64,000 nucleotides of DNA from an uncultured Bacteroidales bacterium (GTDB lineage: Bacteria > Bacteroidota > Bacteroidia > Bacteroidales > UBA932): the NCBI GenBank assembly GCA_900545245.1, contig UQYV01000015.1, positions 1 to 64,000 on the forward strand, in the 5' to 3' direction. The notes beneath the pieces were generated by a model. That model did no database searches, was not told the origin of the DNA, and saw nothing but the letters and a program-made list of their open reading frames with translations. The position numbers and the translations under genes were made by a program. Positions within the stretch are counted from its first letter, which is position 1; every line of letters begins with the position of its first letter. Below, in pieces: positions 9,273-17,434 of the stretch.

Positions 9273-10623
9273 TTTTGTTCAGCATGTCGGTGATTTGTGG
9301 TATAAAGCGGTCAATATTCCCTGCGCCAAAGGTAATCAGCGTGTCGATTTTCTCGTCCTCAAGGTACTTCATCAACATCTCTTTCTTGAGAAGGACCTTT
9401 TCCGGAGCCGTCACTTTGTCGAAAATCAGCCGCGAGCTCACTCCTGGAATCGGCTCCTCACGGGCCGGGTAGATGTCGAGCAGAATGAGTTTGTCCACGG
9501 CGCTCAGTGCCTTCGCGAATTCATCTGCGAAATCGCGTGTCCTCGTGTAGAGATGAGGCTGGAATATGGCAGTGAGCCGTCTTCCGGGAAATATGTCCCT
9601 CATCGAACTGATGGCTGTGCTGATTTCGTTGGGATGATGTGCATAATCGTCTATATATGCGCAGCCAGGACGGTTGACGTGTATGTCGAAGCGGCGTTTC
9701 ACGCCGAGGAATGTGCCGAGTGCATGCCGAATCGCTTCCGGGTCAATGCCGTAGACAAGCGCTATTGCCGATGCCGCCACAGCATTCTCGACGTTCACCC
9801 ATCCCGGAACCCCCACGCGGCAGTCCTTGATGACTCCGTCCGGGTACTTGAGGTTGAAGGTGAAATAGCCGCACTCGTCCTTGCGCAGGTTGTCGGCATA
9901 GAAGTCCGCACGCGGGTCGTTGTAGGAATAGCGCATTATCCTGGCCTTCGTGTGGTTCGGGGTGATGTCCAGACCAAGCTTGGTGATGACCGTGCCGCTG
10001 ACCTGTCCGGCGAATGCCTGAAACGCCTCGTGGACGTGCTTGAGGTCGCCATAGATGTCCAGATGATCGGCGTCCATCGCCGTGATGACGGCAATCTCCG
10101 GGAACAACTGGAGGAAAGAACGGTCGAACTCGTCGGCCTCGGCGACTATCGTCGGGTTGTGGCTGACAAGCAGGTTGGTGTCATAATTCTTGGATATGCC
10201 GCCGAGAAATGCCGAGCATCCGACCTTGCTGTCGGTGAATATGTGCGCGAGCAGCGTGCTGGTCGTGGTCTTTCCGTGCGTTCCGGCAACGGCGAGGCAG
10301 CGCTGTCCCTTGGCGATTTCACCGAGCGTTTTCGAGCGCTTGAGCAGCGTGTAACCGTGCTCCTGCACATAGAGAAGTTCCTTGAGATCGTGCGGAATCG
10401 CCGGGGTGTAAACAACCAGGGTGTTCTCGACGTCCTTCGGGATGAAGTCTGTGTTGTCCTCGTAATGGACTCCGATGCCCTCGGCAATGAGTTCTCCGGT
10501 CAGTTCTGACGGGGTCTTGTCATATCCGCTGACATTGCATCCCTTGAACTTGTAGTACCTTGCAATCGCCGACATTCCAATGCCACCGATGCCAATAAAG
10601 TATATGTTTTTGTAACTGTTCAT
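9265..10623 (-). CDS. murC: UDP-N-acetylmuramate--L-alanine ligase
   Basis: A 452-residue cytoplasmic Mur ligase that adds L-Ala to UDP-MurNAc with ATP. It has an N-terminal Rossmann motif (GIGGIGMSAIA at 11-21), the ATP P-loop GTHGKTTT at 114-121, the central-domain motif EADEFDRSFL and the C-terminal DDYAHHPNE motif typical of MurC. Length is normal for the family. Its start overlaps the murG stop by 4 bp (ATGA), so translation is likely coupled. It is followed by an 86-bp gap with a hairpin before ftsQ. Confidence 0.97.
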   Translation of the reverse strand: MNSYKNIYFIGIGGIGMSAIARYYKFKGCNVSGYDKTPSELTGELIAEGIGVHYEDNTDFIPKDVENTLVVYTPAIPHDLKELLYVQEHGYTLLKRSKTLGEIAKGQRCLAVAGTHGKTTTSTLLAHIFTDSKVGCSAFLGGISKNYDTNLLVSHNPTIVAEADEFDRSFLQLFPEIAVITAMDADHLDIYGDLKHVHEAFQAFAGQVSGTVITKLGLDITPNHTKARIMRYSYNDPRADFYADNLRKDECGYFTFNLKYPDGVIKDCRVGVPGWVNVENAVAASAIALVYGIDPEAIRHALGTFLGVKRRFDIHVNRPGCAYIDDYAHHPNEISTAISSMRDIFPGRRLTAIFQPHLYTRTRDFADEFAKALSAVDKLILLDIYPAREEPIPGVSSRLIFDKVTAPEKVLLKKEMLMKYLEDEKIDTLITFGAGNIDRFIPQITDMLNKRV

Positions 10624-11762
10624 AATGTCAAATTCTTGTAAATCTCGTCCACAATGCTCTTTGCCGCGTCCGGCCTTGCCAGTTTCAGGGCATTCATTCC
10701 CATATCCTCGATTCTCCGGGGGTCGTCGAGCAGTGCGCAGGCGGTGCTCATCAGTTTTTCCGGAGCCTCACTGTCTTTCACGAGCATCCCGGCTCCCTCC
10801 TTCACGAGCGCCATCGCGTTGTGGGTCTGGTGGTCCTCGGCCACGTTAGGTGAAGGCACAAAAATCGCCGCTTTCCCGCAGGCACAAATCTCCGAAACGG
10901 AACTTGCTCCGGAACGCGACACCACTGCGTCCGCAACCGCATACGCGAGATCCATCCTCCCGATAAAATCCATCGGCCTCACTCCGGCGAGAGCCTTTCC
11001 TCCGAGTCCTTCCGACTCGGCTTTTTTCATGAACTCGTCGACGCTCTTCTTGTAGTATTTCCCGCACTGCCAAAGTACTTCGAGCTTTTCGCCCCCCTGG
11101 CACCCTTCCGAAATCCATTTCATCACCGAGCGGTTCAGCGTTCCGCTTCCGAGGCTGCCTCCGATGATCAGAAGATGCTTCTTCTCGGGTGAAAGCCCGT
11201 AGAACTCCAGCCCCTCTTCCATTGTCTGCGGCGAAGCGGGCCGCATCACGCTCCGTATCGGATTGCCTGTCATGACAATCTTCTCCGCAGGGAAGAACCG
11301 CTCCATCCCGCTGTATGCCACGCAGATGCAGCCGGCCTTCTTCCCAAGTATCTTGTTCGTGAGTCCGGCAAACCCGTTCTGCTCCTGGATCAGCGTCGGC
11401 ACACCCATTCTCTGTGCCGCCCACAGCAGGGGAGCGCTGGCATATCCGCCCACCCCCACGGCAATGTCCGGCTTGAAACTGCGTATGATTCTTTTCGCCT
11501 CGACAACGCTCTTTATCACCTTGTAAGGCAACTTGAGATTACTCAGCGACAGCTTTCTCTGAAGCCCGGCAATCGGCAGTGCCTCAATCCTGTAGCCTGC
11601 CTCCGGGACCTTTGTCATCTCCATTCTCCCTTCGGCTCCGACAAACAGAATCTCAGTCTCCGGGTTGAGTTCCCGAAGTTTGTTCGCTATTGAAAGCGCC
11701 GGGAATATATGCCCTCCGGTGCCTCCTCCACTGATTACTACTCTTATTTTTCTGTAGTTCAT
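10620..11762 (-). CDS. murG: Lipid II synthase MurG (GlcNAc transferase)
   Basis: A 380-residue GT28 glycosyltransferase that moves GlcNAc from UDP-GlcNAc to lipid I on the inner face of the membrane. The N-terminal loop SGGGTGGHIFPAL is at 11-23 and the second domain begins near LIIGGSLGSGTLN. SRSGASSVSEIC and VPSPNVAEDHQTHNA form the UDP-GlcNAc pocket. It lies between ftsW and murC and overlaps murC by 4 bp. Confidence 0.97.
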   Translation of the reverse strand: MNYRKIRVVISGGGTGGHIFPALSIANKLRELNPETEILFVGAEGRMEMTKVPEAGYRIEALPIAGLQRKLSLSNLKLPYKVIKSVVEAKRIIRSFKPDIAVGVGGYASAPLLWAAQRMGVPTLIQEQNGFAGLTNKILGKKAGCICVAYSGMERFFPAEKIVMTGNPIRSVMRPASPQTMEEGLEFYGLSPEKKHLLIIGGSLGSGTLNRSVMKWISEGCQGGEKLEVLWQCGKYYKKSVDEFMKKAESEGLGGKALAGVRPMDFIGRMDLAYAVADAVVSRSGASSVSEICACGKAAIFVPSPNVAEDHQTHNAMALVKEGAGMLVKDSEAPEKLMSTACALLDDPRRIEDMGMNALKLARPDAAKSIVDEIYKNLTL

Positions 11763-11818
11763 AGTTTTGTAAATTTTCTCCAGCTTAGAAACCTTTCCGC
11801 TAAGTGATCGTACGATTA

Positions 11819-13216
11819 CTAAAAGTCTCCAGTGTCAGCGGAAATAGTCTCCTCCACAGGTCTTCCGTGCTCGATGTCCGCCTCCCTTTCCTGCTCGCTT
11901 GTCTCCTTCCAGGCCATCTTGCTGATGGAAAGTATGATGCCGAACGCTATGCTGAAACACAAGAATGCACTGCTTCCGTGACTTATCAGCGGTAGAGTCT
12001 GTCCTGTGAGCAGACCGACGTCGAGGTTTATGAATATGTGCATAAATGCCTGCCCGACAATCAGCAGTACCAGTCCGCCGACGGCAGTCTGCGCAAAAGT
12101 GTCCCTGCAGTTCTTCACTATGATTGATCCTCGCGCCATCAGACTCATATACAGGATGATAATCGCCAGACCTCCCAAAAGTCCTGTCTCCTCAAGTATG
12201 AAACTGTACATGAAGTCTCCGTACATCACAGGCACGACATATTTCTGGGTGCTTCCTCCGAATCCTTTCTTCAGCAGTCCTCCTTCGTTAATCGCTATCT
12301 TTGCGGCATAGGGCTGTTGGAGCTTTATCAGGGTTCTTTTGTACTCTATCGAACCCTTTCCGTGTTTCTCCTTTGCGATGAAGAGACTGTCCACCGTCAC
12401 CTTGTCTGCCCTTGAGAGTGCTGTTCCGATTCGCTTGCAGTGTTTTCCATCTGACAGCTTATAAATCCCGTAACCTCCTGCAAGCACGCATATTCCGACC
12501 GCCACGAGCATCATGATGTATTTGAAGTCCACGCCCCCGACAAGCACGGTCAGCACCATTATCGCAAGGACGAAAACCGCACTGGAGTTACTTCCCGGCA
12601 AGATGAGCCCGGTTACGACGCCTATCGGAAAGAGGATGTAGAACACCATTTCAGCAAAGCGGTTGTCCATGAATGCGAAAAGCTTCCTGTCCCTCTCCTT
12701 CCCAATGTAGATGTTCAGGGCTGCGAGCCTTTTCGAAAGCCGGAAGCTGTCCTCCTTGTACGCCTTGCAGGCCCAGGCGAGATACATCACCATCGCAACC
12801 TTCACGATCTCGAAGACGTGAATCTGAATTTTCCATATACGGATGGTCCTGTACGCTCCGTTCAAAAACTCCGTCTTGAACGAGTCTCCGAAGCTGAAAT
12901 GAGAGTCGAGTGCTGCCAGCAGGATGACGGAGAGCAGAAAGCCGTACTTGGAGAAGAACTCGAAAAATTTGATGCTCCGTATCTTGTAGATGACGAATAT
13001 CAGCGCGAGCCCTCCTGCGCACACCCACAAGTGCTTGGTGAGCAGATTCAGACGTGTCGTTTTATTGTCAATGGCAAGTAATGACGTGGAGCCGGAAATT
13101 GCGATCATGGAAATCATGATGAGCAACAGCACGACCATCCAGACGACCTTGTCGCCTTTGATCCTCTCGACCATATTCCATCTTTTTCCGCTGCTCGCCG
13201 TCGTTTCCTGTTCCAT
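11819..13216 (-). CDS. ftsW: Septal peptidoglycan glycosyltransferase FtsW (SEDS family)
   Basis: A 465-residue polytopic membrane protein of the FtsW/RodA/SpoVE family, which polymerises lipid II together with the class B PBP (ftsI in the same cluster). About ten hydrophobic segments are seen. The large periplasmic loop runs from about residue 235 to 320 and is followed by FILEETGLLG; the signature GQTLPLISHGSSAFL is near the C-terminus. A cytoplasmic tail rich in Glu follows. The first 25 residues are polar, which is somewhat long for the family; a start at the internal Met15 is possible. Confidence 0.94.
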   Translation of the reverse strand: MEQETTASSGKRWNMVERIKGDKVVWMVVLLLIMISMIAISGSTSLLAIDNKTTRLNLLTKHLWVCAGGLALIFVIYKIRSIKFFEFFSKYGFLLSVILLAALDSHFSFGDSFKTEFLNGAYRTIRIWKIQIHVFEIVKVAMVMYLAWACKAYKEDSFRLSKRLAALNIYIGKERDRKLFAFMDNRFAEMVFYILFPIGVVTGLILPGSNSSAVFVLAIMVLTVLVGGVDFKYIMMLVAVGICVLAGGYGIYKLSDGKHCKRIGTALSRADKVTVDSLFIAKEKHGKGSIEYKRTLIKLQQPYAAKIAINEGGLLKKGFGGSTQKYVVPVMYGDFMYSFILEETGLLGGLAIIILYMSLMARGSIIVKNCRDTFAQTAVGGLVLLIVGQAFMHIFINLDVGLLTGQTLPLISHGSSAFLCFSIAFGIILSISKMAWKETSEQEREADIEHGRPVEETISADTGDF

Positions 13217-13291
13217 TATTCTTTCCTTATATTTTCGTAAACTTCATTTGAGGCATATCAATTCATTTGAGATGTGTTTTTGAGTCAGATT

Positions 13292-14626
13292 TTACAGTTT
13301 CCTTACCTCTTCCTTAAATTGTTCCCCTCTGTCCTCGTAGTTCTTGAACAAATCGAAGCTTGCGCAGCAAGGCGAGAGTAACACCACATCTCCATTCTTT
13401 GCAAGACGGCTTGCCATCTGTACGGCATCGTGAGCAGATGTTACGTCATAAATCTCGGGCACAACGCCCTCGAACGACGCGTGGAACTTCTCATTGTCCA
13501 GTCCCATGCAGATCATTGCCTTCACCTTCTCCTTTGCAAGCGGAACGAGGCTCGAATAATCGTTGCCCTTGTCCGTCCCTCCGACAATCCAGACCACCGG
13601 TTGGCTCTGACACTCAAGCGCATACCACGCCGAATCCACGTTGGTCGCCTTTGAGTCGTTTATGTAGAGCACACCGCCCACACTCAGCACTTTTTCGAGC
13701 CTGTGTTCCACCGGTTTGAATGAAGAGAGCGCCTCGCGTATGGTGTCGTTGTCGATGTCCATCACCTTTGCTGCAATCGCCGCCGCCATCGAATTGTAGA
13801 CATTATGTTTCCCGCCGAGCGCCAGCTCACGTATGTACATATCGCACTCGCTGTCCTCGTAGCGGATGACAATCTTGTCGTCCTTGACGAATGCACCCTG
13901 CTCCACCTCTGTTTTCTGAGAGAACGGCAGTTGCTTTGCCTTCACCACAATCTTGTTGAGGTGATTCACTGTAATCTCGTCGTCCGAGCAGAAGATGAAG
14001 CAGTCCTCCGGGTTCATGTTGCGGGTGATGCGGAACTTTGCCTTCACATAGTTCTCCATCTTGTGGTCGTAGCGGTCGAGATGGTCTGGGGTTATGTTTG
14101 TGATGATGGCGATGTCCGCCTTGAAGTCATACACGTTGTCGAGCTGGAAGCTGCTGAGTTCCAGAACATAGATGTCGAAGTTTTCGGTCGCCACCTGATA
14201 GGCGTAGCTCTTGCCGATGTTGCCGCCGAGCCCGACGTTCAGCCCGGCCTGCTTCAGAAGGTAGTAGATGAGCGAGGTTGTCGTCGTCTTGCCGTTGCTT
14301 CCGGTGATGCAGATTTTGCGTGCCTTGTCGTAGCGTCCGGCGAACTCTATTTCTGAAATTATGTGCGTTCCCTGCGCCGTAAGTTTCTGAATCATAGGCG
14401 CAGTGTTCGGAATGCCGGGGCTTTTGATGACCTCGTCCGCATTGAGAATTTTATCCTCCGTATGCTGTCCGGACTCGAAAGGAATGTCCCATTTTTTCAG
14501 GATTTCGACATATTTCTCCGCGATATTTCCCCTGTCAGAAAGGAAAACGTCGAATCCCTTGACCTTCGCGAGCACTGCGGAACCCACTCCGCTCTCTCCG
14601 CCGCCTAAAACTACAATCCTTGACAT
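13292..14626 (-). CDS. murD: UDP-N-acetylmuramoylalanine--D-glutamate ligase
   Basis: A 444-residue Mur ligase that adds D-Glu to UDP-MurNAc-L-Ala. It has the N-terminal Rossmann motif VLGGGESGVGSA, the P-loop GSNGKTTTT at 109-117, ELSSFQLD with NITPDHLDRYD in the central domain, and the C-terminal VEHRLE and NDSKATNVDS motifs characteristic of MurD. Length is as expected. It sits between mraY and ftsW in the dcw cluster. Confidence 0.97.
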   Translation of the reverse strand: MSRIVVLGGGESGVGSAVLAKVKGFDVFLSDRGNIAEKYVEILKKWDIPFESGQHTEDKILNADEVIKSPGIPNTAPMIQKLTAQGTHIISEIEFAGRYDKARKICITGSNGKTTTTSLIYYLLKQAGLNVGLGGNIGKSYAYQVATENFDIYVLELSSFQLDNVYDFKADIAIITNITPDHLDRYDHKMENYVKAKFRITRNMNPEDCFIFCSDDEITVNHLNKIVVKAKQLPFSQKTEVEQGAFVKDDKIVIRYEDSECDMYIRELALGGKHNVYNSMAAAIAAKVMDIDNDTIREALSSFKPVEHRLEKVLSVGGVLYINDSKATNVDSAWYALECQSQPVVWIVGGTDKGNDYSSLVPLAKEKVKAMICMGLDNEKFHASFEGVVPEIYDVTSAHDAVQMASRLAKNGDVVLLSPCCASFDLFKNYEDRGEQFKEEVRKL

Positions 14627-14661
14627 AATATAATTAAATTATCAATCTTTAACTCTTCAAT

Positions 14662-15840
14662 TCAGCGTATTTTTAGCATAGCAATCGTTGCAACCGCCAA
14701 CATAATCCCCACAATCCAAAACCTCATAGTAATCTTCGCCTCCGGCTGCGCCTTTTTCGGCGACTGAATCAGCGCCGGGATGCCCTCCTTCTGGAAATGG
14801 TGATGAAGCGGAGCCATCCTGAAAATTCGCTTTCCAGTGCCTGTGCGTTTCTTCGTATGCTTGAAGTATGCCCTCTGCATCAGCACCGATAGACTTTCTA
14901 CCAAGAAGATTCCGCAGAGCACCGGCAGCAGCAGTTCCTTACGGATGAGCACTGCTCCCACTCCTATCACACCGCCTATCATAAGGCTGCCCGTGTCGCC
15001 CATGAACACCTGCGCCGGGTAGGAATTGTACCACAGGAACGCAATGAGCGCACCTACGAATGCTGACATGAAAACTGCAATCTCGCCGCTTCCGGGGATG
15101 TACATTATGTTGAGGTACTCAGCATTGTTGATGTTTCCTCCGAGGTAGGCTATGAGTCCGAGAACGACTCCGACGATTGCCGACGAACCCCCGGCGAGAC
15201 CGTCTATTCCGTCGGTTAGGTTAGTCCCGTTCGAGCAGGCAACGATAACTAATGTGATCATAATCACATATATTCCCCATTTCGTGTACCATCCCCATTC
15301 ACCGGTGAACGGCGTCAGCCACGCATAGTCGAACTCGTTGTTCTTGACGAACGGTATGGTGGTGGTCGTCCCGAGGTCGCTTCCGGTCATCCACACGGAC
15401 AGCGCCACTCCAAGGCCGAGAATTGTTTGGAAAATCAGTTTCTTCCTTTCGCTCAAGCCTTCCTTGTTGTGCTTATAGACCTTGATGTAGTCGTCGCAGA
15501 AGCCGATGCCGGCGCACCATAGCGCGCTGAGAATCAGAGTGAGCGTGAATCTGTTGGTGAGGTCGCACCAGAGAAGGACTCCGGAGAGAAGAGCGATGAT
15601 TATGATGATTCCGCCCATGGTCGGAGTGCCTTTCTTCGCTATCTGTCCCTCAAGACCGAGGTCGCGGATGGTTTCGCCGATCTGCTTGCGCTGCAGCCAT
15701 CCGATGATGTGCTTGCCGGCGACGATTCCCACCAGCAGGGAAGTGAAACAGGCCATCAGGGCGCGGAACGAGATGTAGTTCATCAGTCCCTGTCCCGGTA
15801 TGTTGAAATCCTTCAGAGCTTCAAAAATATGGTAAATCAT
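14662..15840 (-). CDS. mraY: Phospho-N-acetylmuramoyl-pentapeptide transferase
   Basis: A 392-residue integral membrane enzyme that makes lipid I by moving phospho-MurNAc-pentapeptide to undecaprenyl phosphate. TPTMGGI lies near residue 75, DDYIKVYKHNKEGLS carries the Asp pair, NGTNLTDGIDGLAGG is the nucleotide and Mg-binding loop, and MAPLHHHFQKEG is the His-rich loop. Around ten transmembrane segments are expected. An insertion before NLTDG-type segments (around VKNNEFDYAWLTP) is usual in Bacteroidetes MraY. Confidence 0.97.
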   Translation of the reverse strand: MIYHIFEALKDFNIPGQGLMNYISFRALMACFTSLLVGIVAGKHIIGWLQRKQIGETIRDLGLEGQIAKKGTPTMGGIIIIIALLSGVLLWCDLTNRFTLTLILSALWCAGIGFCDDYIKVYKHNKEGLSERKKLIFQTILGLGVALSVWMTGSDLGTTTTIPFVKNNEFDYAWLTPFTGEWGWYTKWGIYVIMITLVIVACSNGTNLTDGIDGLAGGSSAIVGVVLGLIAYLGGNINNAEYLNIMYIPGSGEIAVFMSAFVGALIAFLWYNSYPAQVFMGDTGSLMIGGVIGVGAVLIRKELLLPVLCGIFLVESLSVLMQRAYFKHTKKRTGTGKRIFRMAPLHHHFQKEGIPALIQSPKKAQPEAKITMRFWIVGIMLAVATIAMLKIR

Positions 15841-15897
15841 AATCTATATTCTTATATAATATTATGTTCTTCAATGAGTTGCCGCTTATGTCTCCCG

Positions 15898-17418
15898 TCA
15901 GGCTGTCATCTCACTGAAGACATCGTTCACTATTTCCTTCTCGTCAAAATGGCGCTTTTCCGTCCCTATGATTTGGTAGGTCTCGTGACCCTTTCCCGCG
16001 AGGAGAATAACGTCTCCCTGTTCAGCGGTCATTATTGCCGTGCGTATCGCCTGCTCGCGGTCCTCTATGAACAGCGACTTGGCGCGTCCGCTGAGGTCGA
16101 GGCCGGTTTTGATTTCCGCAATGATGTCGGATGTCTTCTCCGTGCGGCTGTTGTCCGAGGTGACATAAAGCCTGTCGGCATATTTCTGCGCCACGGCTGC
16201 CATCTCCGGACGTTTTGTTCTGTCTCTGTCTCCTCCGCAGCCGAACAGGCAAATGAGCCTGCCTCCGCAGTTGATATCCTTGAGAGTCTTGAGTACATTC
16301 TCAAGCGCGTCAGGAGTGTGCGCGTAGTCTATGATGACAGTGATGTCCTTCGGTCCGTGGAGGGTTTCGAGCCTTCCTGGAGCCGACTCCAGAGAGCTGA
16401 GTGCCACAAGCGCCTCCTCCGGTTTCGCTCCGAGGACAACCGCCGTGGTGTAGATTGCCAGAAGATTGTAGGCGTTGTGCTGTCCGATGAGCGGAGTCCA
16501 GCACTCGGTCCCGTCGATTTTCAGCAGCATGCCCTCGAAACTCTCCTCAAGTATGCGGCAACTGTGGTCGGCTAGCGAGCGGCAGGAGTAGCGTACAATG
16601 TGTGCCCTGCAATTCTGAACCATCACCTCGGCATTTCTGTCGTCAATGTTGATGATTGCATAGGCTTCCTTCGAAAGGCCGTCGAAGAAAAGTTTCTTGC
16701 AGCGGAGATATTCGGCGAAGGTCTTGTGGTAGTCGAGGTGGTCGTGCGTGAGGTTCGAGAATATCCCCGCACAGAACTCCAGCCCTGCCACCCTTTCCTG
16801 TTCGAGACCGATTGAGCTTACTTCCATAAAGCAGAACTCACATCCGCATCCGCACATTTCGTTCAAAAGGGAGTTTATCGTAATCGGGTCTGAGGTCGTG
16901 TTGGCCGTCTCGCTGCGCTTTCCGGCAACATAGTTGGCTATGGTCGAGAGCAGTCCGCAGCTGTAGCCGAGCGATGTGAACAGGCGATAGAGCAGCGTCA
17001 CCGTCGTGGTCTTTCCGTTGGTGCCGGTGATTCCGACAAGTCGAAGACGGCGCGACGGATTGTCGAACCATGCGGACGCAATGAATCCAAGGGCGTGTCT
17101 GGTCGACTTCACTTGAACGAGAACGATGTCTCCGGAAAAGACCCCCGCTTCAGCGAGCGACTTCTCGGCAGCAGTCCTGTCGTCGTAGACGATAACTGCC
17201 GCACCTGCTCCTGTGGCCTTTCCGATGAAGTCATGCCCGTCGCAGGCGGCACCATGCACGGCAATGAACGCACACCCCGGAGTGACCTTACGCGAGTCGC
17301 TGCATATCCCGGAAACTTCCGTCCCGAGAGCGGTCTCTCTGTCTGCCACGTGGCTTCCGAGCCGTTCAATGTCCACGACTCCGCACTCGTCCGTCAATAT
17401 GTCCCTCAGTATCTTCAT
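15898..17418 (-). CDS. murE: UDP-MurNAc-tripeptide synthetase
   Basis: A 506-residue Mur ligase that adds the third, diamino acid to UDP-MurNAc-L-Ala-D-Glu. The P-loop TGTNGKTTTV is at 131-140, the central motif SNLTHDHLDYH at 221-231 and IIDYAHTPDALE in the C-terminal part. The substrate-recognition loop reads DNSR at 422-425, where meso-DAP enzymes usually have DNPR. The conserved Arg suggests meso-diaminopimelate specificity, but the Pro-to-Ser change is unusual. It lies between ftsI and mraY. Confidence 0.96.
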   Translation of the reverse strand: MKILRDILTDECGVVDIERLGSHVADRETALGTEVSGICSDSRKVTPGCAFIAVHGAACDGHDFIGKATGAGAAVIVYDDRTAAEKSLAEAGVFSGDIVLVQVKSTRHALGFIASAWFDNPSRRLRLVGITGTNGKTTTVTLLYRLFTSLGYSCGLLSTIANYVAGKRSETANTTSDPITINSLLNEMCGCGCEFCFMEVSSIGLEQERVAGLEFCAGIFSNLTHDHLDYHKTFAEYLRCKKLFFDGLSKEAYAIINIDDRNAEVMVQNCRAHIVRYSCRSLADHSCRILEESFEGMLLKIDGTECWTPLIGQHNAYNLLAIYTTAVVLGAKPEEALVALSSLESAPGRLETLHGPKDITVIIDYAHTPDALENVLKTLKDINCGGRLICLFGCGGDRDRTKRPEMAAVAQKYADRLYVTSDNSRTEKTSDIIAEIKTGLDLSGRAKSLFIEDREQAIRTAIMTAEQGDVILLAGKGHETYQIIGTEKRHFDEKEIVNDVFSEMTA

Positions 17419-17434
17419 AATATATATATTTATA

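Noticed and set aside
9220..10509. Forward open frame of 429 codons across murC
   Set aside because: Antisense shadow of murC; murC has all Mur ligase motifs in frame.
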